From Perca fluviatilis (Eukaryota; Chordata; Actinopteri; Perciformes; Percidae), in contig NC_053116.1 in assembly GCF_010015445.1 (NCBI RefSeq), positions 3,136,068-3,200,067 of the forward strand: a DNA stretch of 64,000 bases, given 5' to 3'. The notes beneath the pieces were generated by a model. The model was given only the letters and a program-made list of their open reading frames with translations. It was not told where the DNA came from and searched no databases. Position 1 is the stretch's first letter; every line of letters starts with the position of its first letter. Of this stretch, positions 24,010 to 37,437 are shown one piece after another. Position numbers and translations under genes: made by a program.

Positions 24010-24340
24010 TTACTTTACAAACACCAGAGCAAGAGAGCACTGTGACTACTCTTCTGGATTTTGGAGAGGGACATTAGGCAGTTAAATACGCTGGCTGACT
24101 GACATGACACCATTGTATTCATATAATACTATCAATCCAGACTTAATATGATAATAATAATACATGCATGTTGCTTCCTCTAAATTTCAGGTTGTGGTCG
24201 ACTAGCGGGGCCTGCTTTGGTTGTTTGATAAATTGATCAACATTGGTTGTGATTGGTGGTTGGCTGTGCATGCAGAGCCTGCATGTCACGCACTAGCAAC
24301 AAGAAGACCAGCGTAAATGACGTTATTCCCTACAGTCAAC

Positions 24341-25006
24341 TAGGGCTGAACGATTAATTGCATTTGCGATAATATCGCGATATGTTAAAACGCGATTTCC
24401 TAATCGCAAAGGCTGCGATTTGGTCTCGATTTGATGACTCGCAAGAGCAAATCAGTCTGCACTACGCAGAGAAAGCATCAACTTAGCACGCTAACGCTAC
24501 ACTGTACCTTGAGCTGATCTCTGTCATTCAAACAATTCTGAGTTGAAGTTTAAAACTTTTACAGCCATTTTAATAAAATGAAGGGTTTTGTTTGGGCTCG
24601 AGTCCATACATGCAGTTAATGGATACAGGCACGCAGAACTGAAGGCTCGGTTGGCAACGAGCTAGCTCTGATTAGCGGTTAGCTCCGGTTAGCGGATTGC
24701 TCCGTTATAAAGATATAAAGATATGGGTGGAGGAGCTGCCACTGAGAGGGGTAACAATCAGACTGATAAATGACGGTTTGGGGAGCTTTCACAGCAGCGT
24801 GGCCGCGGTGTTTCAACGGTTTTATTAGTACAGTTAATCCCACGGCAAGACCACAGCAGCTAACGTAACGATAGCCTCTCTGAGCAAGTGCAGTGTTGAC
24901 GGTGTCGGCACGCAACTTCACGAGGGGGAGGGGCTGGAGGCAGCTCCTCTCTGTGCACTGTAAACAAATATATGTGTGTGTGTATGTATGTATGTATGTA
25001 TGTATG

Positions 25007-25039
<33 letters not shown>

Positions 25040-25296
25040 GTTATATATATGTGTGTGTGTATATATATATGTTTGTATATATATATATATATGTGTATGT
25101 ATGTATGTGTTTTTACTTATTTAACTGTCTAGTGTGTAATTGTGTGTTGTTCATACTATACAATGATTTATTGTTTGTCTTTGTTGAATAATACAGAAGA
25201 CAAAGAGCTTAAAAAAATAATCGAATATCAAATCGCAATCGCAATATTTGGGGAAAAAATCGCAATTACATTATTTTCAAAAATCGTTCAGCCCTA
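24341..25296. mobile_element. hAT MITE with perfect 8-bp target duplication
   Basis: The ends are tagggctgaacgatt at 24341 and aatcgttcagcccta ending at 25296. The 8-bp cagtcaac lies outside both (24333-24340, 25297-25304). Inverted homology continues inward through the cgcgat/atcgcaa blocks. The interior carries a microsatellite (24968-25110). It lies in the gene B intron. Confidence 0.9.
24968..25110. repeat. Compound (TATG)n/(TA)n/(TG)n microsatellite
   Basis: Runs of tatg, ta and tg without other content, inside the hAT MITE. Confidence 0.9.
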
Positions 25297-25589
25297 CAGT
25301 CAACTCTGTATTGCTGTTCTGCCTTGTGGTGCCTGAAGTTAATCTGACTCAGACTTTTAGGCTCAAGGTTCTCTGATTCCACCTGCGCTGCTCATCTGTA
25401 CATGCAAGCCCTGTCTTTCCACCAATCACTGCATTCTGTACCTGCAATAATGGCATCAATAGTGTCCTTGTCATTTCTCCATGTACTATTAACATTTCTA
25501 TTAAGCGTGAACATAAGTATATTAAATTATATTCAACCTGATCATTGCACATATTGTACTGACAACAAAGTTTGCTTAGCAACTAACCA

Positions 25590-26960
25590 GAAGTGTAAAA
25601 GAAGCAGTTTACCTTCGGAGCGAGTAGCGACTCTAGAGGCATAGTGGAAGAAACAAAGTGGGTGTTTCTCAATCTCAAGAATGCAAAGAATGGACTTGTG
25701 TTCTTGGGGAGAACGTTCTTGCTGGTTGTTCTTGGAAGAATGAACTCGCAAGTTCACAAGCACAGAAAACTCTGTTAACAGTTTGAGACGATGCGTTCTT
25801 GCTGTTATTGCTCAACACTCCCCAGCACAGAGGCTACCTGCAGGGCTCCAAAATACCAGCTAGAAATAAAAACCACAACAATATAACTACTTTGTATTAA
25901 AACAATCTCCGGACAAGAAAACCTGGGGGTGTGTGTGTGTGGGTGTGTGGAGTTTAACTCCGAAAAGACGACAGGTCCCCGTTAATCTTATGATGGACAT
26001 GTGTTGTGATATTTAAACAAACGATCCGTCAACGGCGAAATAAAAGCCTCTTATTTACGGGACCGGTCTAAAAGACCTCCGGCTTATAGCGGGGTCTCCG
26101 AGTGCGACTGTCCGAGCGACGAGAAAGCGGCCCCGGCAGGCGCAAGCTGGCGGCCGCGTCATTTTATGGAGCTCCGAAAACTCAAAAAACTTTGTAGCAA
26201 ATTGTCAATTCGGCAAAGATTTTTGCAAGACTGCCTATATTCAAAATATAAACTGTTCATTTTTCGCCTAAAATGTTCTCATTTCTCGTTTTTTCGTGTC
26301 TATGTACCGAAAACCCGACCGTCATTGAATGCCGAAATGAATGTTGGGATACGGGTGCTGCGAAGTTCATACAAGTTACCAACCAATGCATCCTCGGTAA
26401 AATGGGCGTGTCAAAAACATTTCCGGGAATCTTACCTGTTCTTGGTGAAATGCAAACTTGTGTATTGGGACAGTACTTCGGCAACACGAGATTACGTTTC
26501 ACAGGGACACAAGAACACAAGTCAATAGAAGAACACAGATTGAGAAACGCCCAGTGTCTCCCCTCTGCTTTCTGACCACGGTGAGAAATCTGTAGCAGGA
26601 AAAGTTAGCCACAGCTGAGTGTCATCGCGATGTCCAGTTGCATTTTTCAAGAGGTGCATGCACGTCGCTTGGCCGTAGCTTGGTAGCGTTCCATTTCCCC
26701 CGACTCTTCTTCTCCATAAACAACATGAAATCAAGGAGAGGGTTAAGTTTTCCTACAGATTTCCCACCGTGGGCAGAAAGAACAGGGGAGACAATTAGTT
26801 TCTCTCACTATGACTCTAGAGTCACTACTCACTCTGAAGATAATCACCATCACTCTCTCACTCTCTCTACCACACACACACACACACACTGCTATTCTCT
26901 TGAAGAGATCGACGCACACACCAACGCACTAGTATAAACTTCAGGCCATTTACGTAGACT
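25590..26960 (-). mobile_element. Interior of a hAT copy related to 1-990, split by an insertion
   Basis: 25590-25659 and 26553-26625 together are the inverse of about 560-650 (catagtgagagaaacaaagtg, then tctgaccacggtgggaaatc). The sequence from 26670 to 26850 is a direct diverged copy of about 460-660. The copy is therefore partly inverted on itself and is interrupted by the element at 25660-26552. No coding capacity is recognised. Confidence 0.5.
25660..26552. mobile_element. 893-bp inverted-repeat element with 3-bp AGT duplication
   Basis: It starts gggtgtttctcaatct and ends agattgagaaacgccc, with AGT on each side. The empty site can be read from the related copy at 595-612: aacaaagt joins directly to gtctcc. 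Further inverted blocks inside include gaatgcaaa..gacttgtgttctt against its complement near 26450-26520. A second copy begins at 63862. I cannot name the superfamily from ends plus a 3-bp duplication. Confidence 0.75.
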
Positions 26961-27401
26961 GGAGCCCTGCGTTTCAGTTATTTTCATTACCTCACGCTGA
27001 TGCAAAAATACATTTGCCAGTGATTATCATAACTGCATATTACTCCAGTGATGAAATAAATCCATGTTATAGCCATTTCAGTTTTATATCAAGTACTTAG
27101 TAAAATACTGATTCTCCAAAGTTCAGTTAAAAAAATCTTTAGAATAATGTGCAAATTAACCGTTTATTAATCAATGACAAAAATAATTGTTGGGGACTGG
27201 CCTTAATAGTTCCATTTTGTAGTTGGTTTTATAGCAAGCTGACCGTAACAAGCTTTGCTGTGCTACTTTTATCAGTTTGTTAGACTAAATTTGTAAGTTT
27301 TCATATCTATGACGATACAAACTACCTCTCATTATTATTGGTTTGAGTTTACTTTGAATGGTGGTCAGTAATGTGTCTGTTCTTCATCCTGTTTCCTGCA
27401 G
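26961..27401. other. Intron sequence before gene B exon 2, nothing recognised
   Basis: AT-rich, no long frame. It ends with a pyrimidine-rich tract and tttcctgcag, a good splice acceptor directly before 27402. Confidence 0.4.
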
Positions 27402-29275
<1,874 letters not shown>

Positions 29276-29344
29276 AACGTTTGTGCCTTTTAAGTCCAAG
29301 CAAAACATCTCAAGTATCAAACAAAAATCTTCATGTATCATCAT

Positions 29345-31255
29345 CTAGATAGAAGACATTATATTGTGTGGTAGGAAAAAGTACACTCTTTATTTAAATG
29401 TTGTTATTAGATATTGTTTTGTCTTGTAATGTCTGTCATTATAATCGAGAAATCAGACAATTGTAAACACCAGATATTTTATAGGGCCTACACATATATT
29501 CACTTCTTTCTAAGTAACGTATGTTTAGCACGATTCACTATTAATCGTGTATCAATATGGGAGTTTATTCAATACACATTGGGTTCATGTTTTAATTTTG
29601 TGTATCATAATTAAGCACAATTTAGGCCCAGCAGTCTCTGAGAGGAGACTTTTCTCTCTGTGTCGGGGAGACAGGAAGTACAGGTTGAAAGCTATCTTTA
29701 GTTTAAACAAGGAAGATATGAGGGAGGTAGCATAGGGAAGTTAGCCTAGCAAGGTGTTTCCTGTCAGAGAGCGGAGGAGTTTTCTCGTTGAAGCAAATCT
29801 GAGATGGACATATTATGATCTGTATAAAACTATAAACTCACTTGTGCATTGCTATGTTCCAAGGTAATATGATCAGTGACACCAAAATGATTAAGGTCTT
29901 TTGACATTTATAATGTCTCCTCTGCCACTAATTAGACCATGGTAAAGCTAAAAAAGTAAAGAAATATTATCCTTTGATGTGACCGATGTGGTACACTAGG
30001 AAATGCTGAGTACCCTCCAGGATGAAATAAAGTGAAATCATTTGAAGTAAACCATCTGTGAGAACTAGCATGTACGTTAGTAGTTGTTGTCTGGGTCACA
30101 GCGACCTAGGTGTACTTAAGAAAAGGAAGATGAGAGGACTGTTAGAAGTAAAAATATCACCAGTTCAGGTCCATCTAAAGATGTAACGAACATAAAGTGG
30201 CTGTGGGCGTGAATGTTTCCAACTGACACCACCCTAAACACTGAATAAGAAGAGAGTCATGTGGAACTTAGATTCAGTTGTCTATTCGACTGACTATCGC
30301 CGGTGTTCAGTTGATGTGTCTGAGGCAGCTCGGTTTGTTTGTTATAATGTAACAAATAAATCTGCATGGAGTGAATATCAACAGTCTCTGGAGTCATCAT
30401 GGTGTCCTAAAAAAAAAAAAAAACACAAAAATAAAATAAAAAAAAAATTTTTTTTTTTTTTTTTTAAAAAAAAAACATTGTTTAAGTTAAAAGAAAAAGG
30501 ATTTTTTTTTTTTTTAATTTCAGTGACAACATGCGTCAGTGGGGCCGTAAACTGTTTCGAAGTTCGCTGGGAGGAGAACCTCCTGCTGCAGCTCGGGAGA
30601 CTTTCTCGGAGGGAATGAGGAGGAACAGTTAAACCCAGTGACAGTGAGTCAGCGGACCGCTAACGTTAGACCCAGCGGCAGTGGGCAGGCATGCAACCTC
30701 CTAAGCTTTCGGTGAAATTCGCCGTTTTGAAACCAAAATGGGTGACCTACATCATTTGTGCAGATCCGATAAGAAAAATATTTGAGAGGGTGGGGGGGGG
30801 TCTCGAGACGAGAGGGCATTAGAGCTGTTCTTCTCAAAGCCAAGGAACATTAAATGCCCAAAATCAGTGTGCAAAGTTTGTCAAAAGTGAGGTAGGGAGA
30901 GTTAGAAAATAATATATCTTATTGTCCATCATGACAAGTTGTCTGTTTAACTTCAGACACCTTTACTCTTTTGCCCAAGTAAAGTATATATTTGTAATTT
31001 ATTTTCACCATATGAGCTGTCAGGTATCATCCAGTAGAAACTATTTTAATTCAATAGCTGTTAATTTATTTGATCTGCTGCACTTTGGATCAATAGACTG
31101 AGATTAAAAATGGTATCTAATGGATGCTAATGGATGGATCATCTTGCCTTTGCTGTCTCACAGAACGGTCTAATAACGTGAGAATGAAATACTTTCCTTC
31201 AGAATGAGATTTTCATCCTTTGACACCTGTTGTGTACTTTTCAAAGAATGAGTGC
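29345..31255. other. No gene recognised; includes a second homopolymer block
   Basis: AT-rich intergenic DNA. 30410-30520 has long A and T runs that look like the block in gene B exon 2 and may also be unreliable. A frame around 30525-30618 (VTTCVSGAVNCFEVRWEENL) follows an aatttcag acceptor-like site, but I recognise nothing in it. Confidence 0.35.
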
Positions 31256-31666
31256 TTAAAGAGGTGATATTATGCTCATTTTCAGGTTCATAATTGTATT
31301 TAGAGGTTGTACCAGAATAGGTTTACATGGTTTCATTTTCAAAAAACATCATATTTTTGTTGTACTGCACATTGCTGCAGCTCCTGTTTTACTCTATTTC
31401 AACAGAGACTGTTGAGCTCTCTGTTTTAGCTACAGAGTGAAGCATCTTACCGCTATCCCATCTTTGTTTGGAGTCACACATCGCAGTACCTAGGTAAGGA
31501 CAACTAGCCACTTAGATGCAGAGTAGGGAGGGCCCTGATAGCATGGTAGTGTGATCCAAAACAAACGGATCCGATCATCATCATGGCGGCGGCGGCGAGT
31601 GTGTTGGTGTAGCTGCTCTATGAGTCTCACTCCCATGACTTTTTTGTCTGACTAGCTGATTTCACT

Positions 31667-32494
31667 ATGGCTGCTAAAGGAACTAGACTAAATCGGAAGG
31701 ATAAAAATGTAGGATTGGCTGCTTCTGATGAAAGTATCAGTGAGCTTAATTTAGCGACTCTTTCTAGCCTCCTGGATGAGCTCAGGCAATCAATTGCTGC
31801 GGATTTCAAAGCCTCCTTCTCCTCGCTCGAAACTAAACTTGATTGCATGCAAGAAACTTTGTCTGATCATGCTCAGAAAATTTCAGCACTTGAGAACAAT
31901 GCCAATCTACAAGATGAGCGTATTTTAGTTTTGGAAACATCTTGTGGCTCATTGTCGGCAAACAACGCTAAATTGCTGGCTAAAGTGGCTGATCTGGAAT
32001 CACGTAGCCGCCGCAACAATATTAGGCTACTTGGCCTATCTGAATCAATCGAGGGCGGACAGCCTACTGCCTTCTTCACGGGGCTTCTGATGGAAGTGTT
32101 CGGTGAGGCTGTTCTGGGTTCTTTGCCGGATTGTGATATTGCTCATCGTGTTTTCACTGCTAAACCGAGCCCAGGTCAGCGGCCTCGGCCAGTTATCATA
32201 CGCCTGCTAAGGTACCACCAGAAAGTGGCTATCATACGTGAAGCCAGAGCTAGAAGGGGAAGACTTCAGTACCGTGGTACATCCATCGCTATCTATGATG
32301 ATTACACTCCTGAAGTAATGGAACAGTGGTCAAAGTATCGTGAAGTTATGTCGGACCTTTATAAACTTGGACTTAAGCCTGCGCTATTGTTTCCTGCAAG
32401 ACTTTCCATCAATGCGAAGAAGGGAGGTAGGAAAATGTTTTCCTCAGCTGATGAAGCCAGAGACTATGCAACATCACTCCTTCCTGCTAATTAG
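31667..32494 (+). CDS. LINE ORF1 protein (coiled coil + L1-ORF1-like RNA-binding domain)
   Basis: 275 residues, intact. About residues 20-110 form a heptad-like region (LATLSSLLDELRQS, LSDHAQKISALENNA, LLAKVADLESRS), a likely coiled coil for trimerisation. At residue 115 the SRRNNIRLLGLSES motif opens an RRM-like domain of the Transposase_22/L1-ORF1 type. It is followed by a C-terminal domain with HRVFTAKPSPGQRPRPVIIR and LLRYHQKVAIIREAR. Proteins of this kind bind LINE RNA and act as nucleic-acid chaperones in the retrotransposition particle. ORF2 follows about 610 bases downstream. ATG 31667 is the first in frame. Confidence 0.8.
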   Translation: MAAKGTRLNRKDKNVGLAASDESISELNLATLSSLLDELRQSIAADFKASFSSLETKLDCMQETLSDHAQKISALENNANLQDERILVLETSCGSLSANNAKLLAKVADLESRSRRNNIRLLGLSESIEGGQPTAFFTGLLMEVFGEAVLGSLPDCDIAHRVFTAKPSPGQRPRPVIIRLLRYHQKVAIIREARARRGRLQYRGTSIAIYDDYTPEVMEQWSKYREVMSDLYKLGLKPALLFPARLSINAKKGGRKMFSSADEARDYATSLLPAN

Positions 32495-33105
32495 ACTGTT
32501 TTTCCTTATGCGCTGCAGTTTTGGGTTTTGCTGTCTTATTTAAATTTGCTACTCAACTGTATCGATAGGCCACATCGCTTTTTTGAATGCTTGGTTCTTT
32601 ATTGATATTGTTTGGACAGCAGTAGTTTTGTTTTGATTTTTTACTTTACATTATGCTTTATGCTGTTTTGTCCCTGGGGACGGCTGGTTGATTGTCTGTG
32701 ACCTGATCTGGTCTGTCCTTATGTTTTGCTTATGAGTAGCTAATGTGAGTCTTTAGCGTGGCATCCCAGAATATAGTTAGTCTTTGTCTCATGTAGTATT
32801 TATAATTTGTTTAGTTATTAATTTATATGATGTATTTTTTGTGATACTACTAGACTGATAAATGACTAAAATAAAGTAAATATTGCTATTTAGATAATAT
32901 TTTTATTTATGTGGGTTTTGAGACTCTTTCAGTCATTTATTCTTTTTAGTGATTGCTCAATTATGGATTTTTTGTTTTGTTCGTTTAGTTTGTTTTGTTT
33001 TATATTTGTTTCTGTTTTTGTTTGTCAAAATTTGTTATTGCTGTTTTTATCGCCACCTGCTCCTTACACCCTACTATCTGTTATATGCCTACTACTTATT
33101 TGTGA

Positions 33106-35934
33106 GTTATTGATTCAATTAAAGGACTAAAAGTCATTCATCTCAATATTAGGAGTCTTGCTTCTAAAATTGATCTTCTTAGGGTATGGGCTGCTTTACA
33201 CAAACCTGATATAATCACTATTTCTGAATCATGGCTTCATAACAGTATCACTAATGATGAGGTGGGAATTGATAATTATGTTTTATATAGAGCTGATAGA
33301 ACATCTAGAGGAGGAGGTGTTGCTACTTATGTTGATATAAATCTAGTCTCTGAGTGTGTCTCTCCTAATGTTGAGCCTACTAACTTTGAGTGTCTTTTTA
33401 CTAATATTATTTTCCATGAAAACAAACTGCTTACTATCGGAAATATTTACAGACCACCTTCTGCCCCCACCGATTCCTTAAATGCTATCCTGGCTACTAT
33501 TAGTTCTCTTAACAGACGTAATGAACTGATTATATTGGGTGACTTTAATAATAACTGGTTGGATCGGTCTTCCTCAGGTGAGAGAAATCTTTTAGGTAGT
33601 GTAAGCCTTACTCAGTTAATTAAAGAACCTACAAGGGTTGAGGGCCGTTCGTCTACCTTACTTGATTGGATTCTTTTTTCCAATCCGGATAGGATTGTCA
33701 AATCGGGTGTTTTATCAGATTGCTTTAGTGACCATTCTATAATATATTGTATCTGGAAAATTAAAATACAGAGTATCCCCTATAAATATATCACAATGAG
33801 GCAAAGTAAAAATTTTAATGATGATTACTATATACGCGATTTATTAGATATTAGATGGGACAGGCTCCAACTAATTCCATTTGTGGAAGAGGCATGGAAC
33901 TTCTTCTATACTGAAGTAAAAACCATAATTGATAAACATGCTCCTGTGAGAACGATTAAAGTTAAAGTTAGACATTTACCATGGATATATTCTAATTTAC
34001 TTCAACTATTCAAGGAAAGGGATAAAGCTTGGGCTAAATATCGTTTAACAAAAGATGAATCGGATGGGACAACATATAGGCATTTAAGGAATAAATGTAA
34101 AACTGAAACTAGGAATGCCAAATCTAACTACTATAGAGACTGCTTTTCTTGTGATTTTAATAATCCTAGGCACTTCTGGAATCACTTAAATAATATTCTG
34201 AATAAAAATAAAAAAACTTCTGTGAAACAAATATGTAAGGGTAATGATATTTTAACTGATCCTTTGCATATAGCTCATGCCTTTAATCTTCGTTTTTCGT
34301 CTTTGCATAGCTTAAAATCTGTTTGCTCGGATGGTTTGACATGGTCTTCTTATTCTCCCATGCCTGCTGGTTCTTTTTCATTTAAAAAGATCATGCCTAC
34401 TGATGTTGTTAAGGCATTACAGGACCTTAAATCAAAGTGTAGTACAGGACCAGATGATCTGGAAGCAAAGTTTATCAAAATTGCATCTCATATATTTATG
34501 TTTCCTCTTGCAGATCTCTTTAATTTATCATTAACTACTTGTACCGTGCCACAAATTTGGAAAGCTGCAAGAGTGACACCTCTTTTCAAAGGTGGAGAAC
34601 AATCAGATGTGAATAATTATCGTCCGATTTCTATCATTTGTGCAGTTGCTAAAATATTTGAGAAATTAATTTTTAATCAACTAACTTATTATATTAATAA
34701 CTACAATATTTTATCTCCACATCAATCAGGCTTTAGATCTAATTTTTCTACTTCAACTGCTCTCTTTAAATTTTCAAGTGATGTCTTTTCGGGTTTTGAC
34801 AATGGTCATTTCATTGGAGCGGCTTTCATTGATCTCTCAAAGGCCTTTGATATGGTTGACCATTACCTTCTATTGGATAAGCTTTACTCGATCGGTTTGA
34901 ATAAACATGCTGTGCTTTGGTTCAACTCCTATTTGCATAATAGACGTCAATGTGTTGTTTACCGAGGATTCCAGTCAGATTATTTAATTGTTGATAAAGG
35001 TGTTCCTCAAGGCTCCACATTAGGTCCTTTACTTTTTTCAATCTTTAATGACCTGGCACAAGTTTGTTCTCATTGTGAATTAGAGCTTTATGCTGATGAC
35101 ACTGTCATCTATACCTCTGATCGGGATTTGCTGCAAGTTCAAAAAACTCTTCAATCTGACTTTGATAAAGTACAACAGTGGCTGTTTACTAATAAACTCC
35201 TGTTGAACATGAAGAAGTCCTGATGTATGGTGTTTTCTACAATACAAAATCGCCGTTGTGCTTCATGTTTTGAAATAAAGTTTTTAGATGGGTCCCTTAT
35301 GCAGATTGTGGAGGAATTTAAATATTTGGGCCTCTGGCTCGATTCCAACCTTACTTTTAAGATACACATCGATAATATTATCAAGAAAGTATATGGATGT
35401 CTTAATACTTTGTACAGATCAATTAACTGTTTTTCAACTCCAGTCAGAAAAAAAATTATTTCTCAACTGGTAATACCAATTATTGATTATGCAGACGTAG
35501 TTTATACTAATACCTTTGAATCCAATCTCAAACCTCTTAATGTTGTATTTAATTCTCTTTGCAGATTTATATTAAATTGTCCATTTAAAACTCATCATTG
35601 TTTTATGTATGATTCACTACACTGGTTGCAACTTAAACAACGAAGAGATTATCATTGGATTCTGTTTATTTTTAAATGTGTTTATTCTAATTGTCCTGCA
35701 TACCTTAAACAGCATTTAAAACCATATTGCTCTACATACTCACTTAGACATCTTCAATGTCCAACATTTTTTACGGTACCAAGGTTATTTTCTGTAGCGG
35801 GTAGGAGAGCATTTCAATATGAAGCTCCTTTTGATTGGAATAATCTTCCTCTTTCTCTGAGGTCTATTTCTACATTTGGTCTATTCAAGTCCTCACTTTT
35901 TTCTTTTCTTAAAACTACGTGTTCTTGTAATTAG
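33106..35934 (+). CDS. LINE ORF2: endonuclease-reverse transcriptase, one internal stop
   Basis: The open frame begins after a TGA at 33103; the first ATG is at 33262, but the endonuclease already starts upstream with VIHLNIRSLASKIDLLR, so the true start is unclear. The AP-endonuclease part includes IITISESWL, NIYRPPSAP, LIILGDFNNNW and SDHSIIY. The reverse transcriptase has KCSTGPDD, VTPLFKGG, NYRPISI, AFIDLSKAFDMVDH, GVPQGSTLGPLLF and the catalytic LYADDTVIY. A TGA at 35221-35223, right after NMKKS, interrupts the frame, which then continues in the same phase from 35227 to 35934 with the thumb and C terminus (EFKYLGLWLDSNLTF, LHWLQLKQRRDYHWI). Without that one codon the protein would be about 940 residues. 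This copy is probably inactive by itself. Confidence 0.8.
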
Positions 35935-36314
35935 GGATACCAAGTATATTAAATATAAATGGTTTATGTATTTTTTTTTATATACTTATATGCGAGATGT
36001 GATGTTATCGGATATGTTATATTTTGTCATAAGGCATATTGATATATGATGCATTAGTTGTTTAATGCATTTGGCTGATTATTTTGTTAATATACTTTAA
36101 TATGTGTGCTATGTTAATTGTGGAGTTAAGGGCAGGTGAGCGAGTTATTGTTTTGTTTATATGTTTGTATTTGTGTCTTGTTTGTATATGTACTGTATGA
36201 TTAACTTTTGTGTTTGTATATATGTGCAGGACCCCCTTGAAAATGAGATGCTACATCTCAAGGGATTATCTTGAAATAAATTCAATTCAATCTAGCATCT
36301 ATCTACCGGTAACC

Positions 36315-37437
36315 ATGGCTTCAGCTCAGCCGTACATGTTTGAACCAGAGTCTGATCCCGAAACAGAACCCGAACCAGCTTCACAACCTAGACTGGAGCA
36401 AGATGTTTCAGAGTGGTAAGTTAATTAAGTATTTCAGTTTGAATTCTGCACCGTTTCTATCACAGTAACAACTTTATGTCCATTGACTGTCTGGAGGGTA
36501 TCTAACGTTTTTTTTTTTATATTTAGGTGTACTTGTGGAAATTGCTCGACAATGTCCACTGAAGTTGAAAACATCTGTTGCCAAGAAATACAAATGGTAA
36601 TTATAATATATTAGAACGTATACAACAGTCATGCAAAGTGGATATGATGTTGACTAACCTTCCTCTGTTGTAAAAAATACTATAAAATGTGTTGTCATGT
36701 TTACTTTTACCGTTGTGTAAAAATCACCTCCTGGATGTAATTATTTGTAATCAATTATATTATAGGGGCCAATCATTTCTATGATCTTTGACAACACCAT
36801 TTGTTTTATACATACAAGGTTAACAAATAAATGTAGCTTCATCAATCAGTATCTGCATTTTGCGGTAATGTTGCCTCCTCAGGTAATATTTATTCTAAAT
36901 GAGTTACTTATTTTTATTATTAGGTTGTTAGAATGCAACAGGTTCCTGTCCCACCTACCTGCATGGTTTATCATCCAGACTTGGAGCCAACCTGTTTGAA
37001 CCACTACACCCTGCGGAACTTCTACACTATATACAGAGCAGACTATGGACCTTTGAGGTGGCGAACAGAAAAAAGAGTATGTTTTTAAAACATGTAATTA
37101 ACTGTCCCATAAAATTATTTTACCAATAAACCAAAGACCTAATGAAGAAATCACAATTACAATGTCTTTATTTTTATCAAATGTTGAAACGCTTATATAA
37201 ATAGAACAATCTTAATATACATAATATGAAAAAAATACAGATATACACTATAAATAAGAGTGATGTTCACTATTGTCCAATCCTGTCCAATCCTGTCCAT
37301 ACAGGCGCTACAGGCACCTTGCCTATCTTGGCTTGGTCAACTGGTGCTGGGGCTACTTGGGAAGGACTGTTAGGGTGGTAATCCCGTCGTGCGTTGTACG
37401 CCGGATACGCCTGCAGTTTCTTGATCCGGGTGCCTAG
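36315..37437 (+). pseudogene. P2X7 'ballast'-domain gene carried by Kolobok
   Basis: Four exons can be read: 36315-36415, 36527-36596, 36924-37076 and 37305-37437. They give an acidic N terminus (MASAQPYMFEPESDPETEPE), then WCTCGNCSTMSTEVENICCQ, then CMVYHPDLEPTCLNHYTLRN with RADYGPLRWRTEKR, then YRHLAYLGLVNWCWGYLGRT and [13 protein letters not shown]. This is the cysteine-rich cytosolic C-terminal (ballast) domain known from P2X7 receptors, without any P2X channel part. Two lesions: the exon 3/4 junction is one base out of phase, because the donor reads aaaagagtatgt where ag|gtatgt is expected, and a TAG at 37435-37437 stands where the family has a glutamine codon before YVGF. The last exon overlaps antisense the end of the Kolobok transposase gene. 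The role in the transposon is unknown; zinc binding and RNA/DNA or membrane contact are only guesses. Confidence 0.65.

Larger units (their letters stand above)
31575..36295 (+). mobile_element. Near-full-length non-LTR retrotransposon (L2/Jockey/CR1 group)
   Basis: It holds ORF1 (31667-32494), ORF2 (33106-35934) and a 3' untranslated region that ends in ttgaaataaattcaattcaat at about 36274-36294. The repeated attcaattca tail fits elements that end in short tandem repeats instead of poly-A. The 5' boundary is uncertain: sequence up to about 31570 belongs to Kolobok and the GC-rich catcatggcggcggcggcg start is probably LINE. It is inserted just upstream of the P2X7-ballast start codon and so separates that gene from the Kolobok left end. 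Confidence 0.75.

Noticed and set aside
23895..24077. A tyrosine/isoleucine-rich 60-codon frame
   Set aside because: Translation of a TA microsatellite.
31627..31848. Minus-strand 73-codon frame over LINE ORF1
   Set aside because: Antisense shadow of an intact, recognisable ORF1.
36315..37088. A P2X7 receptor gene
   Set aside because: Only the C-terminal ballast domain is present; no transmembrane segments or ATP-binding ectodomain are encoded, and it lies between Kolobok ends.
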